Of a stretch of 64,000 nt of DNA, positions 1-11,745 are shown one piece after another. A program made the position numbers and the translations under genes. Under the pieces are notes generated by a model, which was not told the origin of the DNA, ran no database searches, and saw only the letters and a list, made by a program, of their open reading frames with translations. Source of the stretch: Climacium dendroides (Eukaryota > Streptophyta > Bryopsida > Hypnales > Climaciaceae); the NCBI GenBank assembly GCA_950106755.1, contig OX467090.1, positions 21,243,092 to 21,307,091 on the forward strand, written 5' to 3'. Every line of letters starts with the position of its first letter. Positions within the stretch are counted from its first letter, which is position 1.

Positions 1-2629
1 TTCCAATTGTTTGCCCATGCTACATGTGAGGCTACATGTATACTTGGGTATTTTTTTTTGGATCAACATGATGTGTCCAATTGATATCCATTTACTTTTT
101 GCTCTTAGATAAGGATTGCATGCTTATAGAGAGGGTATGACATAATTTTGTGATGAAAACTACCTATGTGTTTCTTATCTTGTACATAAGCCGTACATAG
201 CTTGAAGTACTTTGCTTCTTTATCCAACATAAATAACAACATTGGAGTTGTAACTTTAGTAAGTTACTACATGATGCTTAGGATCTTGCCAAGCTAAGAT
301 GAGAGCTTTGAGTAGTTTGCATATACCAACTTCTGTATGTTTATAACTCAATGGATAAATACGTCATAAAACAGTAAAAGTCATTCTCCCTAAGTATATT
401 CTAACTTTTGCTTGATTGTGTAAACCACTTTATTTTGTAGATTTGAGCGCGAGAGAGCAAGTGAGAGAGAGAAAGCAAGTACTTTTTTTGTCACCCCATT
501 GCTAGGTATTTTCTGACATTTCAAGTCAAGGTAGCTCATATACAAGGTATATGAACTAGTACGTGATTTTATAAAGATTTTTCTATAGATTCTATCAACA
601 AAGTTTTGATAAAGGATTGTGAAACATCGTTCATTTCACTAAGTGTGATACTTAGTCAATATGCTGCTAGGAGGGTGGGAAGGCATCCTAAGAATCTCAT
701 ATAGCCACTACCGTTATGAAATATACAAATCTCCGACTGTATCATTGGATACAACATGGATTCGATACGTTACATTCAACTTAACAGTAGAAAAACAGAG
801 TAATTTTGGGAAGAGGATCAGATGTATGTGTGAATGCTATCAAATATACGATTAGCATCCACTAGAAGAAAAAGCAGGGTTTTGCAACTGCGGTTTGCGA
901 CTGGTTTGTAGTCGTATCGGACGTTTGCAACTTGGTGATATTCTAGAGTCCGCAGTCGCAATGGACAAGTCGCATGAGTTGCACTGCAGTCGCGAGGTTG
1001 TTTGTCATTCGATAGACAATGGAGAACTTCGTCGATGAACTGTTGTGACGTGGTTGCTGATGTGGAAGTTATTTCACTTATTTGTGTGCAACTGGTTTGC
1101 GATTAATGTGCAACTAGTTTGCGATTGACATACAACTGGTGTGCAACTAGTTTGCGACTAGAGTGCAACTGGTTTGCGATTGACATACAACTGGTTTGCA
1201 ATTGGTGTGCAACTAGTTTGCGATTGATATGCAACTCGTTTGTGACTAGTGTGCAACTAGTTTGCGATTGACATACAACTGGTTTGCAACTAGTTTGCGA
1301 TTGATGTGCAGCTCGTTTGCGATTGACATACAATTGGTTTGCAACTAGTTTGCGACTTGGTTATAATTTATAGAGTTGTAGATTATAGAAATCTACAAAT
1401 TGTAGAAATCTACAAAGTGTAAAAATCTACAAAATATATAAATATTAGAATTTCACTATCAAAATTCATTACACAAGAATGCTATAACTTACCATTCTTA
1501 TCTGTTCAAGCTGATGGTATTCTTGACAATCGATATGGGACAATTGAATCGATTTTCAGTCATGTTCTAGTTGCATTGCACTTGTTCTCTAGTTGCATTT
1601 GAATCGTTTTTTAGTTGCATTGTAGTCGGGCTCTAGTTGCATTATAGTTGATTCCTAGTTGCATTTGAGTCATTTCTAAGTTGCAATCTTCTAGTTTTTA
1701 GTTGCAGCCTGTAATCAGAGCGATTGCATTTTTCCACGATGGACTCTACTTCGCAGATAGCTGTCCACATGGACAACTGCGATGAATACTGGATGTAGAA
1801 TACCTCATGTCAGTTCTTCTGTTACAATATCGTAACCCTATTCTTCATTTTCCGACTACTTTGCGACTACAACTACATACACGTGAAATTTGGTGCAAAT
1901 ACAAAGGGCTACAGTCACATCTCAGTTGTATAGGACATATAGTTGCATCTCAGTGGGTTGCAATAGACACGTTTTTCTTCTAGTGATCTGCTCTTGAATT
2001 GTAATCCAATAAACTCCCATAAACTATAAACTTAATGAGTCTATGCATTCTTGGGAGGGCAGGACAGCACTGTAAAAGCCCCAAGGTAAGAGCCTCAGAG
2101 GATTACTGCTACTAAACAAGTCTTCATACATATTATTGATCTAAAAGCAAAAAAGATGCTTTACTGTCAAGGCAACAATACAGTAAGATTCAATTGAAAA
2201 AATCATCAACAAATAAGTGCATTCAAGGTGTTTTTTCCACCCTTAGTATCTTTTTCTTATACCAAAAATATTTCTATCAGACTGATGGACTTCTATGAGC
2301 TATTAAATTATCTAATCAGTTGATCTTTATAGTCGTTACGAACTATGGGCTAACAATGTAGAGTGTATTTGTGATCTATAGCAAAATTATGCTTGCACAC
2401 AAAGATGTGCAAACAAATTTAGAGCACACCTCATCTACACCTATAATCAAAAAACAAACATTCAATTAGTTTTAGATTGCATGCAAGGTGTCTACAACAT
2501 GCTTCTAGTTGTTATCCAAGCCGTAAATCTGTTTACACAAACCATATGACACTCATTTGAATCAGATCATCACTCCTTACGCAAAACATACAATAATAAC
2601 ACTCTTATTTACATTCTTCTCTTCCTTGC
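1..2629 (+). repeat. Direct duplication, copy 1
   Basis: This block matches 53491-57726 in the same orientation with scattered substitutions; both begin with the same words (ttccaattgtttgcccatgc) and diverge just after the shared acattcttctcttcctt near 2629 and 57725. It contains no convincing gene; the short frame at 661-855 is not supported. The left boundary lies at or beyond the window start, so the full unit may be longer. A GA-rich stretch lies at about 431-475. A CACTA-type element (860-1985) is inserted here and is absent from the other copy, while the insertion at 54005-56734 is absent from this one. It could be part of a dispersed long repeat rather than a local segmental duplication; a weaker GA-rich relative lies near 52500-52620. 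Confidence 0.9.
860..1985 (+). mobile_element. CACTA-type non-autonomous element, copy A, with minisatellite
   Basis: The element begins CACTAGAAGAAAAA and ends TTTTTCTTCTAGTG, and is flanked by the 3-bp target duplication ATC (857-859 and 1986-1988). The pre-insertion site survives at about 57085 in the second duplicate, which proves the boundaries. CACTA (EnSpm) elements are known to make 3-bp duplications. No transposase is encoded. At about 1085-1360 there is a degenerate minisatellite of roughly 20-bp units built on gcaactagtttgcgattg, and a second cluster of gttgca-type words lies at about 1555-1700. These resemble the subterminal repeats used as transposase binding sites in this superfamily. 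A reverse-oriented relative is at 20107-21281. The minus-strand reading frame at 1103-1333 is only the repeat read in frame. Confidence 0.93.
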
Positions 2630-3412
2630 ATGCCTTGACATAAAACTTGTGCGGTTGCTTGTGTAAGTATTTTGGCTGTGGCGTTGGGGTGTCAAAGTGT
2701 TGGAGCGTTGGAGCTTCACGCCGCCCAAGAATCGCTGCACCTCTCCAAAAATCGCCAGGCTATAGTACCGTGCACAACAATGAGTGAAAAGAAAGACGTT
2801 CCTTGTGGTGTGCACAAAATCTAGAAAGAGTGAAGTAAATAAAGGATAGAAATTATTTTGTAGAGTTTTTTTCAAAACTTATTTAGGAATAGGAAAAAAG
2901 AAGGGAATAAGTACCAAACAAGAAATAGTGGAATCTAGAAAACTAATCGTAACAAAATTGGACAAAAATCAAGGATGGAATCCAGAAATTCTGGATCTCG
3001 CATACCTACCATTTCTAGGTAGAACCATGGGTTACTTCAACCCATCGCCAAGAACTTCTTCTTCCTCTTTCTTCCGCGCACGTTTTCCACACGCAAATAA
3101 TGAGTGAAAGAGTGGTGAGTTAGAGATCCGGATAGAAGTGAGAGGTGAAGTTGGTATTGATTGCACCCAGGTAGACATGACCACTAGAGTACGGAAGCCC
3201 ACGGTATCAACCTAGATGGTCATTCCGACCAATCCGGAGCTCCAAAAACAACTAGATGAGGATCTGACCCGGTCACCCCGATGGGTTGTTTAGGGTTTAT
3301 TTAGAGACCTTAGAATTTTAAGAATGACGGTATGGTTCAGGAACTCATTGATGGAGTTCCAAATCAGTATGAGAGAATGGTGAGAGGGCGATCTGTAACT
3401 TAGTTCGCAGAT
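2630..3412. other. Intergenic sequence and start of retroelement-like leader
   Basis: No gene is supported. From about 3076 the sequence is homologous to the window end (63571 onward), starting at ttttccacacg and agtgagtgaaagagtggtgagttaga words, so the left part of a gag-like retroelement unit begins here. 2640-2760 is a local GC-richer patch without a recognisable feature. Confidence 0.6.
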
Positions 3413-4748
3413 ATGTGGATGGAAGTTTACGTGTTCGACAATTCGGGATTTGGGTTTGCTTCTTGGGTGGACAAGTACGCCCCCCCAAAATTCTGGAACC
3501 CTGCTAATCTGAAAGACGGGTATGCCATTAGTGACTGTAGAGACGGAAAGCAGAGGAGGGTTTTGGAGTTCCTGATTTCCATCATGTATCTAGAAAAGCC
3601 TACCCGAGTCACGGTGACAATGGCCAACATTGTTTTCGGATCCCTAGAAGATAGGCCAATTAATTGGGGGTAGATAATTAGGGCCATAGTACCAAAATTA
3701 ACCGACACTGTGTCCCATAGTAAGTCGAGCCCCATTAGCCCCTATCTATACCATCTCTACCATCTCTACCATTTCAATGAAGTATTGAGTGATCTAGAAT
3801 TGGTAGAATATCGAATCAGACTCCAAATCCTGAAGTATGAGCTAATTGAGGAGTTTGAATCTGAACACCCGCAATTGGATCCGAAAAAAGTCCTGGAAGT
3901 TAGAGAGGAGCCGACCAAGCACAGGAAAAAGTCGACGGATCTAGACAGACGAGGGAAGCACCCGATAGTGGAAGGGAATGAGCCTATTTAAGTTCCAACA
4001 TCACACGGTGAGGCAGATCCGTACGAAACAATCATTGAATGGCTACAAATCACTAAAATTGCATTTGATCGGATGGTGTCCACCCTTGTCACAATCTATG
4101 AAGCACTCGGGGGAGTGGAACTAGGACGGATCGTCAAGGAGATCATACGGCAGCCCGGAGCAGAAGTTCTGCTAGAGAAAGACGAGTTCACCGTCACCCC
4201 ACAAGGGACAACCAGGGAATCCATCCGGAATCAATACGCCCATTCCGGAAGATAAGCTCCAGACTCCACCCAGAACGATTAAAACCTCAACTTTGAGGCC
4301 TAGTCCGACCAAGAGGGAGCTATTCAATCCGTTGGGGATGTCGCTTTCAAAGGATACTTTCAAGACGCTGCCCCTTTTGATCTGTCCTAATTTGGGTACT
4401 CAGAAGGGAGCCATAGTAAATCCGGCGCGGGAGTTTCTGTAAAGTTTTACACATATGATGAAGGCAGTAGTCGGGGCGATTCTAAAGAAGGACGATACGA
4501 TGGTGAATTTGGCCAAGTACTTGTCCATGCATGACAACGTGGAGATCCAAGAGATCGAGGAATCCGAGGAGGAGGTCATTCTAAATGATGAGACGAAAAC
4601 GGACGAAGAGGAAGAGGAATCCGGATTGATCAAGACTACGCGATCCATCCTTGCGATCAAGAACCGGTCAGCAGCAAAGGCAACTCCTACTAAGTATTCC
4701 ACCCGGAGACACTCAATGCAAGGCGCGAGTAGTTTCAAGAAGGCATGA
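3413..4748 (+). pseudogene. Decayed gag-like retroelement ORF, copy 1
   Basis: The frame opening at 3413 runs through in-frame stops at 3671-3673 (TAG), 3989-3991 (TAA) and 4253-4255 (TAA). It continues in another frame at 4455-4748, an acidic tail (EEEEE-rich), so there are three nonsense codons plus one frameshift. The middle aligns by eye with the better copy at 6665-8779: VLEFL..IMYLEKPTRV and SPYLYHLYHL here against VIAFL..ILHPTKPRRV and PAYLFHLYAQ there. I infer a gag-like or ORF1-like structural protein of a plant LTR-type retroelement. No zinc knuckle, protease or polymerase is visible. A third relative begins at about 63908 at the window edge. The product name is not certain; an Athila-type ORF1 is a possible alternative. 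Confidence 0.62.
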
Positions 4749-6664
4749 AAGGGTAGATATGAAGTTAGTTTTAAGTAGTTAGTTTTCTAGAACAGGTTTC
4801 CAAGCATGGGCCTGGATTTCGATTTTTAAGGGACGACTAGCCAACGACTTTCTGCTTTTTTCAGAACGGTCTATTGGGTCGTTGCCCAACTTTTCTGGTG
4901 ACTGTAAGGTCCTTTTTTGTGTTTTAAAATGGTTGAGCAGGCTTGTTGTCCAGGCATTCCACCTTAGCTTGTTCTACTCTAGCTCTTGATATCTAAGCTG
5001 ATTCCTTTGTATTTGCATTTCAGAAGTAATTTGAGTAACCAGGCTTTCGCCTTGAGTATTTTGTCTCATATAGTGTTTTCATGTTTGTTCATCTGACTAT
5101 TGGATGTGAGAAAAGACGAGTGAGGGCGGAATCCGGATCTATAGCAAATCGGATTCTAATTAAGAAGGATGACGAGTAAAGGGATTTAAACTTGTGATTG
5201 AGGACTTGCACGTAGTGCCTTTAAATTACTGGAATGGTGATCCGATGGTCGCACGGGATGGGTGTGGAATGCGAGTCCAAAGGTCCAAGGAGGATTCCTT
5301 GCGGAGATCAGCAACCACCAATGGAATATTTCCACCCATCGGAAAGTCTACCAACCACATGAGCAAAGTTAGAAATCGAGATCCGGAAATCTTCTAAGTT
5401 TTGGGTGTTTAGATCTATTGTTGTAGTAATACTAGGGGATCCAACACTATCCTATGTGACTTACGGACCAATCCAAAAAGTTGTTAGGAAAGCCACCCCC
5501 TAGGACCAACATGTGTTCTTGGTGTTTTCTTTTGAAGAGAGTAGAGAGAGAGAGTAAGGAATATGAGTGGTAAGTCCCTACCCCTCTAAAGATCAACAGC
5601 GGACCCTAAAAAAGAGGTATAAAAAATCGAAGACAGATTGGTTTACTTGAATTTTGGATCGGACTAGATCCGAGTTGTATTCCGAATAGTTTTAGGATCC
5701 GGAAAGTGTGTGAGAAGTAAACGACAAATTGTTTTTGAGGTCTAAGTTCTTTCAAGTACGTTAATCCAGATACTTGAACGCAAAACAATATACTAGAATT
5801 CCCTAAGACGATAACTCGTATCATTTTATTATGTTTTTGTGGTAAAGATACTTACGCCTATACTACGTGTATAATAGGCTACCATGCGGGTTTGAAAATC
5901 GAATAACTTTTAGAAGTGGGGAATAGCAACAATGGCGACGAGCATTGAAGATAAGTAAATACTAAACACACTTAATCCTAAATAATTAGTGATTACCTAA
6001 GTGCATTAGTACAAATTGCAGAACTACAAACTCCTAGAGGCTGGAACTCAAACTTGCGAAGGATGAGTATAGACAAGAGGAGGTCTGCTCGCAACAAGGA
6101 AGAGAGGGAAAGTGGCAATTGCACGAATAAAAGGCTCTGATGGCACTGCCCATCTCCCCCCCTATGGGAATGTGATCCCACACGCTAGACCCAGAACACT
6201 AGCATATGACGGGAAATTTCAAAAATTGTTCCCTTAAAAAGGAAAGTTTTTGAGTTCTCATAGAAAATTAGAGAAACTTAGAAATACCGGATCTCCGGAT
6301 CCGAAAAAATTTCATTAGGTCTAAAAACCTAATTCCGGAATCTTAGAAAGTTCCGGAAATCGGATGATGGCGTCGGCCCTAAAAGACGGAAATCAGATCC
6401 GTACTAGGGTTAGGGTTTTGCCGCCAAAACTTGTCCCGTACATTCATCCGACTCACCGTCCGTCTGGCCAGTATAAGAGGAGAACTGTAGCCGGCAGAAG
6501 ACACGAGTACTTCCTTATTTTCCTTCGACCTGTGTTTTCTATCTTCCTAGCTTTATGAGAATTCCGATAGACTGAGGGATTGTGTGAGTTGCGATCGTGC
6601 AGGGGTTACCGGAGTGAAACTTTGTAAGCAAGAGAGGTAGAGAGGGATTGTGTGAGGTCTTTCT
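4749..6664. other. Retroelement spacer or leader without a supported gene
   Basis: About 1.9 kb between the two gag-like frames. The short frames at 5194-5397, 5606-5824 and 5993-6181 are not convincing. A (GA)n run lies at 5536-5553. The sequence is moderately GC-rich with many tccgga words, like the rest of the retroelement block (3076-9870) and unlike the AT-rich flanks. It may contain long terminal repeat or untranslated leader sequence, but I could not find a matching direct repeat. Confidence 0.4.
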
Positions 6665-8779
6665 ATGAGCACGATGTCTTCCAGGGCAAGCCGGCGCAAG
6701 TTGAAGGATCTGCCCGAGGACTCAGACGATGAACTTCTGCCACCGCTGCCCCGGCCGAAGACTATTCTGGTGATGAAGGTGGTGCCGGAGGTTCCTACCG
6801 AGGAGGACCGGCTGGGGCACCTGCGAGAGAACCTCACCAACATGGGGTGTGAGGGGCTCATGGAGGTTCCTTGGGGCATCAGGGAGGAGAGCTTGGTGTC
6901 TGATCTATTTCGTCCGGAAAGTGGTATCTTGGATACCACCCTCCGGACGAAGCCAGAACTGTGGTCGGTTAACATGTGGAGAGCCGTCTACAAGTTCCGA
7001 GAGGCGCCAGACAAGGTCATGGAGAAGAATCAGGAGGTTATGGAGGGCGAATTCCGAGCGCCCGCCAATCCGAAGGAGGGTCACCAAGTTTCCGACCTGG
7101 TGAATCTAGAGTATCGGGATGTGATAGCATTCCTTAATCCTATTCTCCACCCGACCAAGCCGCGGCGAGTGGTAGCGAAGGTAGCCTCCGCCATCTTGGG
7201 GAGCCTCCAGGGTAAAATGATGATGGATTGGGCAACCATCATCCACGAGTTAATAGGGGACCTTGTGCGTTTCCTCCGGTCGGGGAAGAAGGGTCAGAGC
7301 CCACTTCCGGCGTACCTTTTCCATCTGTATGCCCAACACTCCCTGCTTAAGGCGAATGAAAAGAGTGCCTACCAGGAGCTAGTTCAACTCCAACAGTACG
7401 AAGGAGAAGAACCTTCCCCCTGTGATGGACCGGACGATGAGGAGACGGAGGACGAGGAGCCGCCCACTCCTCTAAAGAAGAGGCAACGGTGGAATAGGAC
7501 TCCACTGGTAAATCCGACAGAAGATCCTCCCGCGCTGAAGCCACTAGAGGAAGAAATTCCGGACCGGAAGACGGAGACCAGACCGGCCCCGGAAGAAGTC
7601 CAACCTTCTGCACAAGGGGTTGGGCCGGTGCAACCGCAAGCTGGTTCCACTCATGCCGAGGCCGGACCCTCCCGGACCAGGCTTATGGAAGCAGAGGAGG
7701 TAGATAGAACCCACATGCAACTAGAGGGGACGCCGTTGGAGGACATCACGGAAATGGCCCAACACCTTGTATGGCGGGCGGATGACCTCATGAAGCTTCT
7801 CGAGAATTACGAGGAGACTCTCAAGTGGGTGTGTCGGAAGATGGCACTGAATGACTGGAACGCCATCTTCCGGAGGACGGATGCGTTGATGGTAGCGGAG
7901 AAGCAAAACGGCCTCCTAATAGAGGAATGGAAGCGGCTGGTGACGGAGTTGGGGGCTTTACGTGTGGAGAACCGGACATTGCTGGACCGAGTCCAGGAAT
8001 CGGAATCCAAGTGTGTTGGATTGGAGAGCAATCTACGCATAGCCCAGGAGACGGCCTAACTCATAGAAGGGGACCACCGCCGGCAGATAGCGGCATTGTA
8101 TCAAGGTGTGGTTCAGCTCCGGAATTCCTTAGAAGTATCGGCGGACTGCATCAACAAAGCCCGGCTGTTCGAAGCCAACCTCGATGCAGCTGCCAACTCG
8201 AGTCGGGTACACATCATCAAGTGCTTGTTGGAGCAGGCAAGATGGATGGACGCATCCCGAGCAGATATGCGGGAGATGATGGAGTATTTGGCTCCCGCTG
8301 AGTCGGATCCGGTAACTCTTTCTTCCCCCTCCGCGCAAACTTTGGTGGTTACGGAAGGCAATAATCCAGAACCCATCGTTACTAAAGTATCACCGGTGGT
8401 ACCGGCTGGTCCGAAACTTTCACCACCACCCCGAAGGCCAAAAGGAGTGGACTGAGGTGCCGTGGTACCCCCAAAAAGCAAAGATCTCCTTTCGGTGACC
8501 CCGACCATTGACCTGACGGGTACTTCTCCAGAAACGCATAGTGGCCGGGCGGTACAGTCTTTTCCTCATCATAAGAAGACCCAGAAGGATTCTCGGGGAA
8601 GTCCGGACGTTTCGATAGTCGGGACCCGGAGTGTAGACAGGGACACCAACATCGTGGAGGTCCCGAGATGGGGACAAAGGGGTCCAAATTTGTTTTCTCC
8701 GGGGAGTAGCCGCAAGGAGATGAAGCTGGATTTGTTGAAGGACTATGCTCCTCCTACGGATCAGGATCCCAAGGAATAG
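6665..8779 (+). pseudogene. Gag-like retroelement ORF, copy 2, with two internal stops
   Basis: One reading frame of 704 codons ends at the TAG 8777-8779 and is interrupted only by a TAA at 8057-8059 and a TGA at 8453-8455; there is no frameshift. The first part (6665-8056, 464 residues) starts basic and acidic (MSTMSSRASRRKLKDLPED). It has a globular region around residues 80-230 that shares words with the copy at 3413 (PTKPRRV, PAYLFHLY), then an acidic, proline-rich linker at about 240-340 and a helical, probably coiled-coil stretch from about 360. The tail after 8060 is low-complexity Ser/Pro/Thr-rich. This suits a structural (gag-like) protein of an LTR-type retroelement. No reverse transcriptase, RNase H or integrase motif is seen in the flanking 7 kb, so the element looks non-autonomous or truncated. 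The product assignment is inference from architecture. Confidence 0.6.
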
Positions 8780-10121
8780 TGTGCAGTAGTGTAGAGTAGC
8801 GACAATACCAGAATCTGGCCGTCAAAAGCCGGAAAAATAGGATCTAGGATTTACCGGAAATCTAGCGGACCAGTAGGAATGTTTTGTGGGATTTTTAGAA
8901 TGATGTTAGTTTTAGTATAAATAGGGTTTTTGATGGCCTTTCTGGTCATTCACATCCGTCCCATAGTTTCAACATTGTATCTTTTTGAGCTTAAATCCAA
9001 GTGTTTGGAAGTATCCATTCTCTTATCTTTTGTATTTGGTACATGTTTATGGGGGTGGAAGTCCATTCTCGCTTTTCTGGAGACTGAGAACTTACCTTGA
9101 GTAGCAAGAGTCGACTTCGTGAGTGGTTTCCGGGTGTAACTAACTTGATGGGGAGATCGGCCGGATGGTTCCGACAGTAGTGTTAGTGTATTACTGCCTG
9201 GATGCCGGTATAGCCTACGAGTAGGATATGGCCTTAGGTGAAAGGGTATCTGAAAGGCTGCTAGCAACTTCTGTGTACGGGAGTTTTGCAAGACGTGCCC
9301 AAATTCCGGATTGCCGGAATTCCCCGTAGACAGTGTTAAAAGCCCCGGCGCAAGCCCTAGAGAGTACAAGGAGATCCACCCGGTCAACGGGAGGCTCAGT
9401 GCCCGGTTAAGGTTAGAATGTCGTTGTAGTCCTTGACCGTCCCTGCGTGACCTGGTCCAGTAAACATTCCGGATCTGTGAGGTGACGGAACAGGAGGACA
9501 CTTCCGGTCCCTAAAGAGGTAGGTTAGTATTAGTATTAGAGATTGAGAGAGAGAGAAAGAGAGCGTGTTTCCGGACACGGTAAGCATCCGGACAGTGGAT
9601 CTGGCCACTCGTCACCCAAACCCAGGGATCCCGGAAGGGGCACTGAACGGTTTCCGGATTTTTCTGGAACCCACCCGGCACTAGTGGCCGGACCGGACCT
9701 GTAGTCCGGAGTAGTCTAATAGAGAGAAAGTGAATGCTTAGATTGGGTCATCCTATAAATATGTAAACCTCAAGTCCTCGTGGGAACGATTCCGGAGCGG
9801 TTTACTCTAAGTGGGCCTTTGGTGCGAATTAAGGGCTAACTGGAGGAATACTGGTCCAACTAATCGCTATACCCCCAATGGTCCAGATCACGCCAACGTG
9901 CCAAGAATTTACCAAGAGTAGACGAAAATTAAAAAACTTTTTGTCCATTTTGAACTTTTGCAAACATATTTTGCATATCATCCAAATTCTGGCTCAAATC
10001 TCCATTTTCAATTTTTTTTCATTATGGACATTTAGCTTTGCAAAAATTTTGGTAGATTTCTAGCACAATTTAGCCTGTTTAATTTTAAGAACGTTGGTGG
10101 GAACATACCCTGATTCATTTG
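8780..10121. other. 3' part of retroelement block, non-coding
   Basis: No supported gene; the longest open stretch, 8950-9501 on the minus strand, has no recognisable motif. The region is rich in ccgga and ccggaa words, with a (GA)n run at about 9538-9562, and becomes AT-rich from about 9900, where the retroelement block probably ends. Confidence 0.45.
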
Positions 10122-10570
10122 CAGCTACACTAAAATTGGTAAATAGTGTTCAAAACACTAATTTACTAAGATAACACTAATTGTGATTAGCAAGGTTAGT
10201 GTTAGAAAATTATTTATTCATTCTAACACTATTTTAGCTCTATAGTAAATTACAATTTTCTAAGAAAGGGACAGATTTTCACGGCAGAAGGCAATAATTA
10301 CAATTTTGTAGGGAAGAGACAGATTTTTACGGTGGGGGGCAAAAATTACAGTTTTGCAAGGAAGGGACAGATTTTTATGACAGCAATTAAGTGCCCCAAT
10401 ACTATTTACACATAAGTTGAAAAATAGTGTTGGGGGTAAAAAACAAGGAACAATACTAATTATCACCCAACACTATTTACACATAAGTTGAAAAATAGTG
10501 TTGGGGGTAAAAAACAAGGAACAATACTAATTATCACCCAACACTATTTACCAATTTTAGTGTAGCTGTA
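10122..10570. mobile_element. Foldback MITE with about 29-bp terminal inverted repeats
   Basis: The left end (cagctacactaaaattggta, continuing aatagtgtt) is the reverse complement of the right end (aacactatttaccaatttta, continuing gtgtagctg). Internally, the words acagattttta and gggaagg recur at about 10265-10375, and a 72-bp direct tandem duplication containing cacataagttgaaaaatagt repeats at about 10407 and 10479. There is no coding capacity. If the element starts at CACTAAAA (10128) it is flanked by TA on both sides. If the longer palindrome is counted, no target duplication is visible, so the superfamily is undecided. Confidence 0.75.
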
Positions 10571-10800
10571 TGAGAAGATTTGGCTTTAATTCCACTTGTG
10601 CACTACATTGCAGGAGAGTCTATTTAGGATTCCAAGGGAGAAATGGAAGTATCAATTGGTAGAGATTTTCTTGGAGAAGTTGGGGTTGAATTGGGTTTCG
10701 TGCTATGAGCTTTTCATTGGTCAAAAAGATTGTTTTGTTTCTTCATTGAAGTATGCACGCTAGCTCTGATTAGAGTGTATATTGAATTTTAAGGTATGTA

Positions 10801-11745
10801 CAGTAGGGTCCCACTCAAATTGGCGTTTTCGAAATCGCAGTGAAGAAAATTTCACTGCAGCCAACTTTGAGAGGCTCCCGAGAGCTGAAAAATTGGTATT
10901 TTACCACGAAATTTTTACCACAGCTTGATCTTTATGTTAATAACACATGGTACAAATTTCAAGGCCAAAAGATTCACCATTTAAAAGTTATTCAAAATCT
11001 ACCAACATGGGTAGTTGTGGAATTTTTTTCACTTCTGCCAACTTTCACAGCCTCCCAAGGATTGGAATTTTTTTTTTTTGCCATGAAATTTTTGGAACAA
11101 AAACTAATATATGATTTCAACATATGGTCCAAATTTCAGGTCCAAAAGATTAATACAAAAAAAGATATTCACAATCTACCAACATGTATTGTTTTGAGAA
11201 ACACTTGTGGAAACCATTTCACTACTACCAACTTTGGCACCCCTCCAAGGGCTAAGAAATTGTCTATTTACCGTGAATTTTTTGTCACACAACCCTTTCT
11301 ATGTTAATAACATGTATGCCAAATTTCAAGGACAAAAAAATATTACAAAAAAAGATATTTAAAATCTACCAACATGGGCAGCTTTGAGAAACCATTTTTC
11401 TATTTCCATCTTTGACACCCTTCCAAGGGCTGATATTTTTTTTATTTTTCATGAAATTTTTTCTATACAATAATTTCTATGTTAATAACATGTGTGACAA
11501 ATTTTAAGGTAAAAAAATTTATAATAAAAAAGATATACACAATCTACCAACATGTGTAGTTGTAGGAAACATTGGGAGAAGCCATATCACTACTACCAAC
11601 TTTGACACCCTCCCAAGGGCTGAGAAATTGTCTATTTACCATGAAATTTTTGGCACAAGATATATTTTATGTTAATAACAAGTGTGCCAAAATTCAAGGT
11701 CAAAAAATTTATACAAAAAAAGCACACACAATCTACCAATGTGTA
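10801..11745 (+). repeat. Left terminal inverted repeat of Tc1-like element
   Basis: Reverse complement of 13530-14474. It consists of five degenerate 177-190-bp subrepeats with the shared words caactttgacaccctcccaa, tatgttaataacatgtg and caatctaccaacatg. The last codons and stop of the transposase (11733-11735) lie inside its inner end. The open frames at 10840-11307 and 11572-11796 are the repeat read in frame, not genes. Confidence 0.9.

Noticed and set aside
1103..1333. Minus-strand frame rich in NRKLVAHQ-type words
   Set aside because: It is a minisatellite of about 20-bp units read in frame inside a CACTA-type element; the mirrored copy gives a similar frame at 20885-21067.
6849..7650. 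Several overlapping frames on both strands inside the gag-like ORF
   Set aside because: Shadows of the 6665-8779 frame, which alone has homology to the frame at 3413.
10840..11307. 155-codon frame present twice (also 13968-14435)
   Set aside because: It is the inverted-repeat arm of the Tc1-like element with its subrepeats read in frame; no protein-like composition and no independent start context.
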